A DNA stretch of 64,000 nucleotides. Source: Saccharina japonica. Lineage: Eukaryota > Sar > Phaeophyceae > Laminariales > Laminariaceae. The position numbers and the translations under genes are program-made. Each line of letters begins with the position of its first letter. The first letter of the stretch is position 1. Of the stretch, positions 32,593-44,852 are shown in pieces. The notes below the pieces were generated by a model, which was given only the letters and a program-made list of their open reading frames with translations, was not told the origin of the DNA and searched no databases. The DNA lies in assembly GCA_008828725.1 (NCBI GenBank), contig MEHQ01000797.1, positions 124,001 to 188,000 of the forward strand, read 5' to 3'.

Positions 32593-35500
32593 CCATTTCG
32601 TTGCCGATGCTGAACGCCGAGTCAACCACCATATCCTCCTCGTTTGACCAGTAGTCTGTATTGGATGACATGCTAGCATCTAGCGCAAAGGTGCCGCCCA
32701 CCTCTTGGTACTCCAACACCTGAACCGAGTCTGCTGTGCTGTCCTGGCAGAAAGTCTACAGTACGGGGGGGGGGCGAGGGGTATGGTTTGGGTGGTCGAC
32801 CACATGTTAGTTAGCAAACGAAAATCTGTTAATTTGACTATTAATAGCCCTCCCCCCCAGCCGGGGAAAGTGCACTTGGAATTGGTGTAGGCTATTTTTT
32901 TCAGTAATAAGCGTCGTGAGAGCTTACTCGCCAGGCGCCACTTCGTATGTGCTTCCACTTTGTTTGGTAGTGGTTGATCGGATAGTTCGTTGTGCCGCCC
33001 TGTGCATTTTCGACGGCCAAGTGGATCGAATGCGGCGCTACTGTGTACACGAAAGGGAGATAGCCAACGAAGATCACAGGCGCACACGCATATACATGTG
33101 TATAGATGAAGGGAAGGCGCAGCCGACCAGCCACATATTTAAAGTTAGATCCTTTGAGTTATTAGTTGACACGCCGGGGGCTGCAACCCCGCTTCACCAT
33201 ACAGTACAACTAAGAAGAAATCCAGGTACGTTACGTACGTCAAGTACGCACAGGGTGCATATATACTCTGAGGCATACGTCGTGCGTTAGAAGGGCTAGC
33301 GGACTATTAATAGCCTACTCAGTCAGCGTTGGTTACAACCAATAACCCACAATATATGTGTGCTCAGTCAGCGCTGGCTGTGGCTGAGTAAAAGCTATTA
33401 ATAGGTTATCCCTTCTAAATATCCCAACGTACACTATTGTAGTTCGACTCGATCTCGGCATTGGTCGCCGTGGCGAACCCCTCGCCACGCGCCTACTGAC
33501 CAGAATAGACAAATTCGCCTTCCTCGATTTGTTTTTCCCACCAGGAAAAGTGAGGATCGCCGAGAACCAACTAGGTCCGTGCCCGGGATATCAGATTTCG
33601 GGACCGGGAGAGGACCTCGCGAACAAGTAAAATCCTTTTGGCATATAAGGTAAAGCACGCAATCGTCCCCCCGTTTGGAATACCACTACGTACTACTGTA
33701 ACTCCGTATATTTCGTTGTCGGTGTGGTCCACCCCAACCGAGACCCCAACCGAGGTCTCACGTAAACGTAGGACTCCGTAGGATGCGCCAGCAATCCGGT
33801 CTGGTCTCCGGCGCACGAAGGCATGGTGTACGCCACTGCGTCCAGGTAGACCCCACTCCCCATGGTCCAGAAGTATATCCATGTGTTACTGGCGTCCACC
33901 GAAAAAACCTGTCGGGTCCGAGTGACACATTGATCATGTGGGATCTGGGATGAAAATGCATCCTCTATTATGAAGGTGAGAACATCCCGATTGGGCCAAG
34001 CACGCCTTGCCACTACGGCAACGACAACGACCACCTTTCTAAACAATTGCACGCCCAGGGTTTTTGTTGGGGAAACTGGACGCGTGCTGCGATAGAGGTA
34101 TACGTACGGTACACCTTACTTTGGCTGCATTTTTTTTCTGAGTGATCGGGCCCCGCTTAAACCCAAATTCGTCCGTCTTTTTCATTATTATGTGGCAATA
34201 TGCTTTATTGTATATACAGTAGTTAGGCCATGGTATTGTTCATCGGATATATATCACTTTTATTTTTTTCCGAAAATCAGTTTCTGGGTGAGGTATAGAG
34301 CTCCTATACTATAATCAAGATAATCAAGTGACCCACCACCCTCAGAAGGCTAAACCTTATTATCATGGTGCACCTCTACCGTAGCATGCGTCACTTCTAC
34401 TTGAAAATAGAGTTGGACTAAATGGTTCAATTAAAGGTAGGGGGGGGGGGTATGATGCCACCATTTTCACTTCCCAGCTTAGGCAGGCCATTCGGGCGAG
34501 TGGCTCCGTGCTTCCCTCTACACACAGAGCCACAAGACTTCGCAGCACTCGAGGGCGCACAAAAGAAAAATTCTACTGTATACAATCAACACTAAAAGTA
34601 CCCTGCTCCCCCCCCCCCCCCTCGAGGGACGACAAAAAAGCACACACGCACACCGCAAGCTTTCCACAGGCACAAATGTGGTGCACTGCCCGTTCAGACA
34701 TGCACAGCAGTGAAGCCTATCTGCACGTTTGCGAGCACCGAATGCACCTCGAGGCGCGGGGGGTGTTCGGCTCTCCAACACTTGAAAGATAATGTGCTCG
34801 GTCCTGCTTCACATCAACCGCGAGGCGTTCGTGAGGGAGACTATAAATAGTATACATCCCCTATTTTTCGTACCAGACGCGTGCTACGGTAGAGGTAGCA
34901 CTTTTTGGCTGAATCGTTTTCTGAACGATCGGGCTCCTTAACCCAAATTCGTCGTTTTTTCATTTTGGTGACGAATGATGTTTCAGAGTATACTTCGGTC
35001 ATGAGATTTCTCATCCGGCAGCACTTTGTTTTCCTCCAGAATCATTTGTTCGGTGAGATATGACGCTCCTTAAGTGAGGAGCTCAGAAAAAACATGGCGC
35101 ACCTCTACCGTAGCATGCGTCACCACTTAATATTAGTGTGGCTGACTGCCCCCCCCCGCTTCCCAAAGGGCTGAATCGACCAAAAAAGAGTACTGGTCCA
35201 GGGCTATATTTTATTTTCCCCCAGTATTTCGTACCAGGTACTCGTTTTTGTTTTCAAGAGTACGTCGTTCGAAGTGCTTCTCCCGGGTTGTTTCCACTCA
35301 CGTCATCTCCTATCAAAGCGATTTGACTGCTCAGGGTTTCGACACTGCCACCGTCGTTCGTGTTTGTGGATGTGCTCGTGGCACCCGAGGCGTATATCGT
35401 CAGGCTGTGTTGGAAGCAGGCAAGAAGCACAAAAACGGCACGAGTAGAGAGGTACATCAGATTCTAGAAGATTCGGTTTCGGTTGGATCGCCTGAGCCTA

Positions 35501-36536
35501 CCGGTATGCACTGCTGCTTCGTACGCAGTGCTGCGGCTGCTGTATACTGCTGCAAAGGATGGTGCATTTGTCAGACCGCACAGAAGCAGACGACCAAATT
35601 ACATAAAGCATGGGGCCGTGCAGCGGGACTGGCGCCAAGCAAGGATACGCATAGTAACCAACACCGCGCATACTGCGCATACAAATGACGTGGGGGTTTT
35701 CACTCGAAGATCAGTATTCACGCAGCGGACAGGTCACGATCTACGTACTTCCACGTACTCATAGATCATCTACAGTAGATGCTACCTATAATTTAAGTGT
35801 TGGGTGATGACGTGTTGTGCAGGAGCCGTATCATACAGACCATACCGATCATACAGATCATACAGATCGTGCAGATCATATAAACAGCATCTACTACTGT
35901 AGATAGTGCAGATCATACAAATCAGGGACATACCTGCTCCGATAGAGTTATGAAGATACCGACAAAGGGATGTGATATATACGAGTATGTCGTAGGCCGT
36001 ATGAAAGCGTTCTGCAGTGAGACGCGTCGAGTGAGTACCTTTGTCTTGTCGGTTCCCTTCGCTTACCTGCAGCCCGTTGAAGTTTCAGTTTCAACCGGTG
36101 GAACACTGGTCCTCAAACGACCAGCAGGTAGGGAACTCTCCACCGCACTACTCGTACGAGTATCAGGTACTGGTGAAATACTGCTGCTGTCCATTGCACT
36201 CGTATCAGATGGAAGGCTGCTGTCCATCGCACTATCACGTAGAAGGCTGCTGCCAAACGCACTCGTATCAGCACCACCGCCGGCAAATGCTGATGATGCT
36301 GTGGTCAGTGCCTGAAATAACAACAGCAGGGCGAATAATACGGCCGGTAGGTGCCTCCTTGTACCCACCGTACCCAAACACTGCTGCTGCTGCTGCCGCC
36401 GCTGTCGAAGAAGTGAGAGGGTCCGGTGCTGCTGATGTTGGACCCTACTGTCACCACCTTCATGCCGTGATGACCGGACGAGCTCGACGAATGCCGCCAT
36501 TGGTGGTGTTGCTGCTAGTGGCGACGCCGGCCACAC
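32593..36536 (-). CDS. 5' part of propeller gene, copy B2 (intact exon 5)
   Basis: Six exons in order: 36067-36536, 35302-35404, 33762-33944, 33501-33570, 32928-33040 and 32593-32743. Phases agree throughout (2, 0, 0, 1, 0, 1). The first exon encodes the same N-terminus as copy A. Exon 32928-33040 has a strong acceptor (pyrimidine-rich, ending ACACAG) and donor (CGA/GTAAGC). It supplies the blade sequence VAPHSIHLAVENAQGG that copies A and B1 have lost, and it joins DSVQVLEYQEVGGTFAL in the last exon. Beyond it the sequence ends at the N at 32098. B2 may be the true 5' end of the functional allele, or a truncated tandem paralogue. Confidence 0.6.
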
Positions 36537-37055
36537 GAGGAAGACTTGAAGACTTCACCTCTTCCAAGGAGGAGCGAACCGCGAGAACATGGGTTAGGCG
36601 TTTGCAACCCGGCGTTTGGGCCCGATGGCGCGTGGCTGCACGAAGACTGATTGAAGTACGTAGGTTAATAGGTCAACTTCTTGTACGTATCATACAAGTA
36701 CGAGTACCACCATACTGGTATAGGTGCGCACATACAAGCAGGGCTTTCGGCTCGTAGGCCGGCTGATGAGCCTTCGGCCGAGCGTTTTTACTAGACTTGT
36801 AGAAACAGGTAAGATGCAGTCAGTAAGCGTTTCGTGGATACGACGAAAACTAAAGCCAGTAGACTGCATCCACACAGCAGTCGCGGTTTCATACATACAA
36901 GGTATCATACGTAACGGTGGCGCATTATTGAAGCATTTTTTTGGATCTTGCCCTGCGTACGTATTGTACGTAGACGGGTGCTCGTAACGATACGCCACCA
37001 CCATCGAGTTGCCATTGCTGTCATCAGCCTTCGAGGAAGACTTTCGGGTATCTCG

Positions 37056-37178
37056 TACGGGGGACCATAGTAAATACGACCAAATAATATTGTAAGTAAA
37101 GAAAGGCCAATATACAGGTTTTTGTGTGTACCGTAGGTCCTATTTACTACCTGGTAGTATTTACTATGCTCCCCCGTA
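37056..37178. mobile_element. 123-bp MITE-like element, copy B2
   Basis: Duplicate of the element at 27721-27843, with the same inverted TACGGGGGA ends. Confidence 0.7.
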
Positions 37179-37376
37179 ATAGTCGTAAAGCGCTGAAACA
37201 CGCCTATAATAATAGTAGGAAGTGTGGGTGAGTCAACTCGACACCAGGGCAGGCATCCATAGTGATTGTCAAGTAGACGAGGAAGTGAGACCCTTGCTGC
37301 CGGCACAGGAGGCCTCGTCCAGTCCAATACTGACATTAAAAGATCTGTGGTACAGCTTGGGTACAGCTATAAAAAC

Positions 37377-37617
37377 GGTCGTTCTTATCGAGCAACTTTC
37401 CCCCAAAATTTCAAAATACTTTTTTCGCGCAATTTTTAGGACTTCCAAATTTTCCAAAAATAATTTCCAAAGATTGGAATGCGAAGCCTTCCAAATATTT
37501 TGCCCTCTGTTAAAATTCCAAATTTCCAAATAAATCCTGCTTTTTCTCGATTTCCCTGTTTTTTTTGGAAAAAAAAATTGGAAATTTTGGAAAAAAAGTT
37601 GCTCGATAAGAACGACC
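37377..37617. mobile_element. 241-bp MITE with perfect 23-bp terminal inverted repeats
   Basis: Left end GGTCGTTCTTATCG continues to AGCAACTTT; the last 23 bases are its exact reverse complement. The interior is rich in TTGGAAATTTT-type runs. It lies directly next to a coding-like minus-strand stretch (37628-37752). No clear target duplication was found. Confidence 0.75.
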
Positions 37618-37627
37618 CACACGAAAC

Positions 37628-37752
37628 CGTCAAATAGGAGTCAAAATCAGATGGATCCGAGATTGACAAAACGATGGTTCCAACATCTTGATAGAACTCG
37701 AACATCTGAGGGAAATTTACGGCAGCTGCAATCGCTGCCCGAAAATCTCTGC
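37628..37752 (-). CDS. possible exon of an unrecognised gene beside a MITE
   Basis: After a strong acceptor (TGTTGCCGCCATTTCAG) there is an open frame reading GRDFRAAIAAAVNFPQMFEF and then GTIVLSISDPSDFDSYLT, with a possible donor ACG/GTTTCG. Composition looks coding, but the MITE begins a few bases beyond it. Another plausible coding frame (PKLYHRSFNVSIGLDEASC) appears on the far side at 37269-37370. It may be the remnant of a gene lying just upstream of copy B2. Confidence 0.3.
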
Positions 37753-38799
37753 CTGAAATGGCGGCAACAAGAGGAGGAGGCAGCACTAAAACCAGAACCC
37801 CCTAACCACCCTACGTGCTGCTGTACCGAGGCTGTACCGTGATTTTATTTCCAAAGATTGCTGCCGCGCTAAGTACTCACCAAGGAGGTATATCCCGGGC
37901 GGGACCCCCCCTGCTTGGAGGGATGAGGCCACATCGAACCCGATGCTTACATTGGTTGAATTATCGGCGGCAGATAAAAAAATACAACAGCTACGTAGAC
38001 AACAACGACGTTTTTGGTCTCTGATTTCATTATATTTTTATTTTTTCCGTCACATTTATTATCTTCGCCCATTTTTTTTCGTTCTCCTCCCTACAGTAAA
38101 GTAGTCGTAACTCAGATCCGGGGTCATAGAGTAGGCTCTTATCTGACGCTAAAATCTGACAAAAAAGCATCTCTTGGTGGTATGTACATACAGGCTATAT
38201 GAACCGAACGACCAATTAATGAAATGTATTGAGACATCGTGATGAACGATACAGCAGGCTGGGGCGTTAAACCGGACGTACACCGAGCATGCCTCGTGCG
38301 CGAAACGGAAGAAGACAGGCTCAGGTGCAGCCACAGTAAGCCGACAAGGAGATCGAGTACAAAGAACTGCCGTGCACACACACACCCTATCGTCTACTGT
38401 GGACAAGGGAACCCAGTAGGAAAAATGCAAAATAGACGTGCTTACCACCGGGAACGGAAAAATCGAATTCCGAGTAGTTTGTCGTCAGAAAACGACGGGG
38501 CACAGTTATAAAGAGGGCTTACCGCCAAAAAAGCAACCCAAGCCTAATTCTGAGTTTATTTTTCCTCCAAAAAACGACGGTACAGCTCTGAAAGGTTTTA
38601 ACCCGTTACCATTGCATTGCAACCCCGTTTCGGGGCCAAATCACTTGAAATTAGAGTAGGGCCATTTTGAAGTTGGAAAAAAGGGTTCAAGGTGGCACTG
38701 TCAATATAAGCGCACGTGCATCTCTAGGTCTCCTCTCCCTAAAGTATACGCAGTATATATCTACCGGTATGCTGAGGCGAGGCAGAGGAAAGAGGTACG

Positions 38800-38946
38800 T
38801 ACGCCACCGACACCGGCACCATCACCAACATCAACACCCACGGCTATGGCCTGCTCTGTATAGCTCCCGCCAAGCTAGACAATCCGGGCATCGTCGTTGA
38901 TCCAGCGAAGGTCGACGACAAACCCGATGTCGTAGGAGCACCCTAA
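38800..38946 (+). CDS. C-terminal coding fragment of unknown protein, copy C
   Basis: An open frame ending in TAA reads ITNINTHGYGLLCIAPAKL followed by DNPGIVVDPAKVDDKP. No start or upstream exon was found. Compared with 45787-45933 there are eight codon differences, about five of them synonymous, a mild sign of coding constraint. The family is not recognised. Confidence 0.35.
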   Translation, partial: YATDTGTITNINTHGYGLLCIAPAKLDNPGIVVDPAKVDDKPDVVGAP

Positions 38947-39284
38947 CGGATTGGAAATCGCCCCGCGTTAAACCCAAACACCTCGAGCTCTGCGTCTCCT
39001 CCGGCCAATATTTAATAGGTATTCAATAATGTCTTTGAACGTAAATAATAGTGTACCCCGAAGAGAACGAAAACAGGGAAACAAAGACAAAAACAAAAAC
39101 AAAAAACTGGAATTTTGCTGAACGTAATTGGTTTTGTACAACCCCGTCTACTATGCCCACTCCCGAGCCTTGGCGTGTATTCTCGGCGTGAAGTACCAGA
39201 GGTCATCGGGCTTGGGGTACGTGTTGAGGCAGGCCGTTAGGATGAATCGCTCCGCCTCGGCCTGCGGTGTTGCGAATGACACAA

Positions 39285-39312
39285 GGGGGGGGGGGGGGGG
39301 GGGGGGGTAGGG
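39285..39312. repeat. poly-G tract
   Basis: About 22 consecutive G followed by GGGGGTAGGG; the copy in D (46280-46299) is shorter. It is typical of a mutable homopolymer and a source of length error. Confidence 0.9.
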
Positions 39313-42300
39313 GGGTAGGGTTAGGACCTATCATCTCTGCACAAGTTACCTATGTACCCCACTCTTTTTTCAAGTAGTGCTTCAAATATTTCCTCAAAAC
39401 GTGGTTAATTGAAGTGGTTGCAGTGGCTGCACAAGTTATCCCATTTTATTTGAAAGCATACCGTTTCCCCCCAAATCGGGGGTGCGGTGCGAAGGGGGGT
39501 ATGATAGACTGAACACTTTAGCACTGCAACCCTCTTTTCGTGAAAAGTACTTAGATTTAGTGTGGACTATTTTTAGCAGCCATAAAAGGGGTAAGGGATG
39601 GCGGACGAAACCCTGGAGTCAACAACCAGGGTTACCGCGGGGGCGGAAATCGGTGTTGGCATGTGTTGGAAATGTTTTCTACGAGGGGAGTCGATGGGTT
39701 GGTTCGAGGGGCGCAGGAGGTAAGCGGAGGCGTGGGGGTAAGGTTGAAGGTTCAAAGGTCGACAACAAAGGGAGGGGTCGAACATTTGCCAACCTGGAGA
39801 ATATACGGTAGACAAAATAAATAGTCCCGCAAATAAAAGCGCTGGGCCCTGCAGAAAGGCGACGCCCTTCACCCTCAGCAGCACTTCCGAGATTGTATTC
39901 TGAAACCGAAGGAAGACTATGGACGGCGAGTAACAACGCTCAGTCGAAACCAAATTACACACACACAAAAAAAAAAAACTCCGGCACGTAGCTGGGCGGG
40001 AGAAAAAAAATCGCCGACGACGCTGATAGCACGAGCTAGTGCTGGGCACTCCCAGCCCGGCGAATACCACATGGAGGCAAGGCCGAAGCATACAACCTTT
40101 CGAACTCAAGCCGAGATACGCCGCTGGCGATAAGAGCGGCTCTGTTCCTGTTTTCATTCGCCTGTCAGTGATACCCTGTCGTGGACCATTCTCATTAAAA
40201 CGCGCATGCATGATTGCTTGCTAAAATCTTTACCACGCTGTAGAGGGACATAATCGAGGTCAAGGTGCGGTCTCGCCCGTGGAGTGTTGGTCCACATGAC
40301 TACTGTCGGTTGCCGGTACGTCAACGAGAACCATGGTTTACGAAAACAGACACGGACCGTGGAAAAGGAGTAATGCAAATCGAACCGCAGCGAGAAAAAA
40401 CATCCGCAACGCAACGCCTCCAGGCCAATAAAAAAGATACTATTAATACGAGTATACCTGGGAAAAAGATACTATTAATACGAGTATACCTGGTAAGCTA
40501 TACCGGTATTGATTGAAAAAGAAAAAGAAAACAGCTGCGAGATCGAGGATTTCGTCTAAGCTCTTAGTCATATTTGCAAGCTGTGTGTGATATTTCGACC
40601 GTGCGTACTACGGGTTCTATATGACCATATATATACAAGGTATATCATATCATGAGATATGTCATACAGATCACATGATTCTCGAGATAAGTCGCACCAC
40701 ATAAAGTGATAAGGTGGTACGTACGACACTCCTGATGTCACACATCACACGATTTGCATGGTATATCATACCGGTAGCTGGTGTAAGATCATCACATCAC
40801 GTAACATCATACTGCGGAGCATCGTAAAACGTGTGATACGCGATATCCTAGCCGACATGTGATACCAGGTATATACGATATATGGACTGGGTGGCCACTA
40901 GCACCTCGTTCCCAACAAGACCGAATACAGCATATTCATACTCAATGTATAGTGATACCAGTATGTGGTGTGACGCTCGACACGTGGTATATCTGATGCT
41001 GGTGTGCGAACTAGGTGATCGCCCGCACTTCGCTCCCGTGGATGTCGTGCCAAGCTCCACGAAAATCTCAAGAGTATCATGAATATGACATGATATGTGA
41101 TACACCATAAACCGAAGTACACTGGTGTCATAGGAGGGTTGGGTGGGCGTCCGCACCTCGTTTCCGTGGACATCGTGCCAAAGGCCCAAGAACACCTCGG
41201 AGAAAAACTGCACTCCGAGGTAGTCCACACCCCCCGCCTGTATAGTGGAGACCTTCTCCACATCTTCTACAGAAGCGGCCCCTCGAAACAGCTGCACAAC
41301 GCGAAACCCGTATGCGCGCAAAGTGAACCCCGGTGTACAAAAATCAGTGCAAGTTTGCGTTTATTGCTGCGCGAGGCAAAACGTGGGGGCGGTTTGGAGT
41401 AGCTCGTTGGATAAGGCTACTGTAACGGGAACTCGATAGGCGCGACACACAATTACAAGTTGCGGGATCGATCCGAAGTCTTTTTCTTTCTCTGGGTGTC
41501 CGCGTCGACCAGGATGCACGTCGATACGGCTCAAGAAATGCACCGAGTATACCAGGCAATGTATTTTGGAATGTGTTTTGGGCACATGTTATACTTTTGC
41601 TAAGGCCAGTACGTCCGATTGTCGCCGGACTCGGATACCTAACAGGTTTAGCAAGCTATACGCCAGAGACCTCAAGCCATACACAAAACCAGTACATCAC
41701 CTACGTCGTACACCGTAAACGTTTTGCCGCCGACCCTTTTCCTGAATTTCGGTGAAGGGTACACTATAATAGCTAAAGCTGACAGCTAAATCGTCCCTAC
41801 ATGTAACTACAACCCCCAGATATAATATGCTGCCACGCAAAACTTCATACAGGAGAGGGGACTGGAACACAAACTTAAGTCCGATTATGACCCCCTCCCC
41901 CCACAAACGTGCTCGTTCAGCCAAGCCAATTATATACCTCGAAGTATACAGTATACAGTATACGATTAATAGGTACCAGGCATGTTTTGCAGCCCATACG
42001 AAAAAGTTCATCTTAATAAAAAATCTGGGTTATGTGAGATATAAAAACTAGCAAGGATAATACCATACGTTGGTTTAGACAACTGATCCTTTTTTTCTTT
42101 TGTTAAGTTTTGTTTTTCGTGAAGTCCAACCCCCCCAAAACACTGTCACGCGCGTCTCCGCACAAGCAGACAGTGAAGGCATCCGCACTTCTGCCGCAAT
42201 ATACGACGGCTTCGTTCGAAAACAATGGTCGTTACACCCTTACATTCTGCGGACATCACGGAGCAAATCAGTTCAACAGCGTGTCTATTGATAGTAGGGT

Positions 42301-42642
42301 GCCAAACCTGGTTGATTCGGTCATTCTCGGGTAGGCTCCCGGATACCCAAAGGTGATTGTAGGTACCCGGGGTACCCCAGAGTCAGCGTAAGACCATTCC
42401 GGTGCCCCTAGAAGTCATAGGTATCCGGTGTTACCCCAAACAGCGTGCGGGTTAGGACCTTGGGTACCCCCAGAGTCGGGATAGAGTACCCGGGTACACC
42501 CCAGAGTCGGGTTAGGTTACCCGCGATTACCGTAACCCAGCGAGTATACCCTACTAAACATAGCATGAAAAAAAATCGTGTAAAACTATCCTTTTTGAAG
42601 CACACACAACTTGCGGTGCACAACCTGCCACAACAACAAACA

Positions 42643-42702
42643 GCAACAACAACAACAACAACAACAACAACACAACAACAACAACAACAACAACAAAAAT
42701 CA
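42643..42702. repeat. (CAA)n microsatellite, copy C
   Basis: AACAACAAC run next to exon 2 of the duplicated TPR-like gene; the D copy is at 49592-49673 and longer. Confidence 0.9.
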
Positions 42703-43024
42703 TAAACTTGAAAACAAAATGGATGACTCACATCGTACACAGTCTTGCGGAGCACGTCCGGCATCAGGATCTCCAGCGGCCGCAGCTCCGCCGCGACTTC
42801 TTCGCAACATTCCCCTCCCGCTTGACGACCTCTCGGATGACGCGGGCCGCCTGGCCAGATGCGCTCATCGGGTGGCGCTCTCCTCGAACTGCGGCCTCGA
42901 AAAAGACTGACTGTCAGATTCCAGGAACTACTTAGCCGCTTCCGCATTACGGTCGAGGTAGAAAAGGACCAATCCCAGTGGCCACGCGGCGCGAGGCCGT
43001 TTCACTGGAATGGAGGGCGGCGGG

Positions 43025-43385
43025 AGAATCGGGGAGTAGGGAGCGGGGGGGGGGGCGGTACGCATAGGTAGGTTCAGTCGGTTGAAAGGCAATGGGAGGC
43101 GGGCGAAAGGGCAGCGGGGAGGGGCGGTGGAGGGGGAGGGGGCAAGACGCAAAGGCAGGGTTGGTAGTGGAGTATGGAGCGGGGGGAGCGGGGGTACGCT
43201 GAGGTCGAGTTAAGGTTGAAACAATCGAGGCGGGCGGGCCGCAGGGGGAAAGGGGAGGAAAGAGGGGAGTACGCAGAGATAGCGTTGGGATCGAGCAATG
43301 GAGGTGGGCGGGGGTCGGAGGCAGGGGTAAGGGGAGGGAGAATGGGAGCGGGTAGGAAGGGACGCGGAAGTAGCGTCTGAACTGG
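43025..43385. repeat. G-rich minisatellite, copy C
   Basis: Degenerate units start ACGCA or ACGCT, then AGGTTGAA/GTTGGG, CAATGGAGG and GGGCGGG. Units are 55-75 bp. The plus strand is strongly G-rich and the minus strand gives long Pro/Ser open frames that are artefacts. Confidence 0.7.
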
Positions 43386-43393
43386 ATCGCTGT

Positions 43394-43520
43394 GGGCGCG
43401 GGGGGGGGTACTCATGCCGTGCATGATCGCAGTCGTACGACCATAGACCCATGCATCCCTACAATGTTGGGACGGAGCACGTCGGGTTTTCACCCACCAG
43501 ACAGACAGTGCTTGCACCAA
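43394..43520. repeat. dispersed repeat family R1, copy 3
   Basis: Same element as at 2165, with GTACTCATGCC, CATCCCTACAATG and GTCGGGTTTTCAC. Confidence 0.6.
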
Positions 43521-43812
43521 GTACGGAGCGCCGTGAGGTGTTGGGCAAGTCGCATGGGGGCGGGAACGCAAAGGCAGAGGTAGGGTTGGGATTGGAACGC
43601 AGGCGCAGTAGGGACACCATTGTAGGAGCACAAGGGTCTATCAGGAACCATCAGGTGCGGTGCATCGCCTTCCTCGACACCTGCTTGGACTGCTCTCGGT
43701 TCGATGAAGCATGCAGGAAGCCACCTCGACGACTCGACGATCGGCGCGCGCGTGCATAAGGGGTGTGGAGGAATCGGGGCAGGCATGGACCGAGTACCGG
43801 ACACCTATCAAG

Positions 43813-43936
43813 GACAAGTGGTACTGGCGGTAGATAAACTATCACTGCCGTCACCTTAGCGCATACGCAGCTAGGACAAGTGGTACTGGCGGTAGATAAA
43901 CTATCACTGCCGTCACCTTAGCGCATACGCAGCTAG
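43813..43936. repeat. 62-bp tandem repeat, two units
   Basis: The 62-base unit (GGACAAGTGGTACTGGC through CATACGCAGCTA) occurs twice here and three times in copy D at 50779-50964, a copy-number difference between the duplicates. Confidence 0.9.
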
Positions 43937-44375
43937 CTTTAGTGCTTAGCCTGTCAAGAGTGGAGCTTAGGCGTCCAGGCGTTATGGCATTTGTATGGGC
44001 AGAGGAGGTATCCTCTTCCGGGGGCGTGTGACGGTGACAATCGGGGCAGCTACCGCGGCGACGTTCGGATTGGCAGGAGCGACAGCCACGACCAAGAGGG
44101 GCATGCCAGCAGCCTGTGCGGCTGCCGCTAAGAATTTTAGTGTATTCCTGTAGAACCCCATCGGGCAGCCTCAGGGCAAGGCAAGGTAGGGGGAGATCCA
44201 ACCGCCCAGGAAATTTAGCGGCCACAAACAACATCGACATGTTCACGGAGGTATACCAGTGCGGCCAAGCTGATCTGGATGACACACCTCCCTGCAGCAG
44301 GATAGCCCTGCCTCGATGGCAGCGATCGCGACATGGTCGCCGCAATGCGTCGCGATAGCAATCTCCGGGTCTCCG

Positions 44376-44376
44376 N
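44376..44376. other. N at end of duplication homology (probable contig join)
   Basis: Copies C and D agree up to GGTCTCCG and part at this N. This matches the pattern of the N characters at 27924 and 32098. Confidence 0.7.
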
Positions 44377-44587
44377 CCGCCTTTTGACCGCGAGGTGGAA
44401 AGAGCGAGGCTGGGAGTCGACCTTGTGCTTCGCACCTGGACAGGTCTAGGGTGGCTCCATTCGGCTTCGCCTCACTCCGCGGTTTTTATTAAGAAGGCTC
44501 TTATGGGAACACATCCTGGCGGGGCCTGTTTGTGTGGGATCAGGGGTGTGATGGGATCACCCTTTCTTTGGTGGACGAGTGGTAGTA

Positions 44588-44852
44588 AGCTTCCACAAAT
44601 ACTTCCACGGAAGCTTCCATGACAGCAGCGTCGACATCTTTCGCAGAAGCACGAACGGCCTGCGTGGAAGCTTACACCGTCCCCGTGAAAGTATGGAAGC
44701 TTCCACGGAAATTTCCATGGACTTCCGCGGAAGCTTCCATGGAAGCTTCCGTCGCTTCCACGGAAGCTTCCACCGCTTCCATGGAAGCGGTGGAAGTTTC
44801 CGTGGAAACGGTGGAACCTTCCATGGAAGCTTCCGCGGAAGTCCATGGAAAA
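44588..44852. repeat. self-complementary GGAAGCTTCC array
   Basis: Repeats of GGAAGCTTCCATGGAAGC and variants, each palindromic, so the whole run can fold on itself. Both strands give Phe/His/Gly- or Ala/Ser/Val-rich open frames that are artefacts. It is present only between the N and copy D. Confidence 0.85.

Larger units (their letters stand above)
28015..37256. repeat. segmental duplication, copies B1 and B2
   Basis: B1 (28015-32097) corresponds to 20.27-24.9 kb of copy A. B2 (32099-37256) corresponds to about 22.1-27.92 kb. They meet at the N at 32098. B2 differs noticeably from A and B1 between 32.1 and 33.4 kb but is almost identical from 33.4 kb onward, so divergence is mosaic. Confidence 0.9.
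39151..43004 (-). pseudogene. duplicate exons 2-4 of the TPR-like gene, copy C
   Basis: Equivalents of exons 2, 3 and 4 lie at 42732-43004, 41157-41291 and 39151-39261. Exons 3 and 4 are intact, including the final ARE-W-A and stop. Exon 2 is 11 bases longer than its intact counterpart (273 versus 262 nt) because of scattered single-base additions, which shift the frame. No copy of exon 1 accompanies it. The additions look more like uncorrected sequencing errors than decay, so this copy may be an assembly or haplotype duplicate. Confidence 0.65.
37869..44375. repeat. segmental duplication, copy C
   Basis: A direct copy of 44872-51403, offset about 6,970-7,030 bp and varying with small indels. 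Homology stops at the N at 44376 on the right and in CCAAGGAGGTATATCC on the left. Stretches between about 42350 and 43170 carry many extra single bases relative to copy D. Confidence 0.95.

Noticed and set aside
28224-36536. A single fused gene reading B2 into B1
   Set aside because: The last B2 exon ends in phase 1 while the first B1 exon starts in phase 0, and an N lies between; the phases do not fit a continuous transcript.
42110-42334. Plus ORF with FENNGRYTLTFCGHHG, conserved in the duplicate at 49092-49316
   Set aside because: Conservation is expected from the recent duplication. A second plus frame over the same bases is equally open, and no splice sites or family support either.
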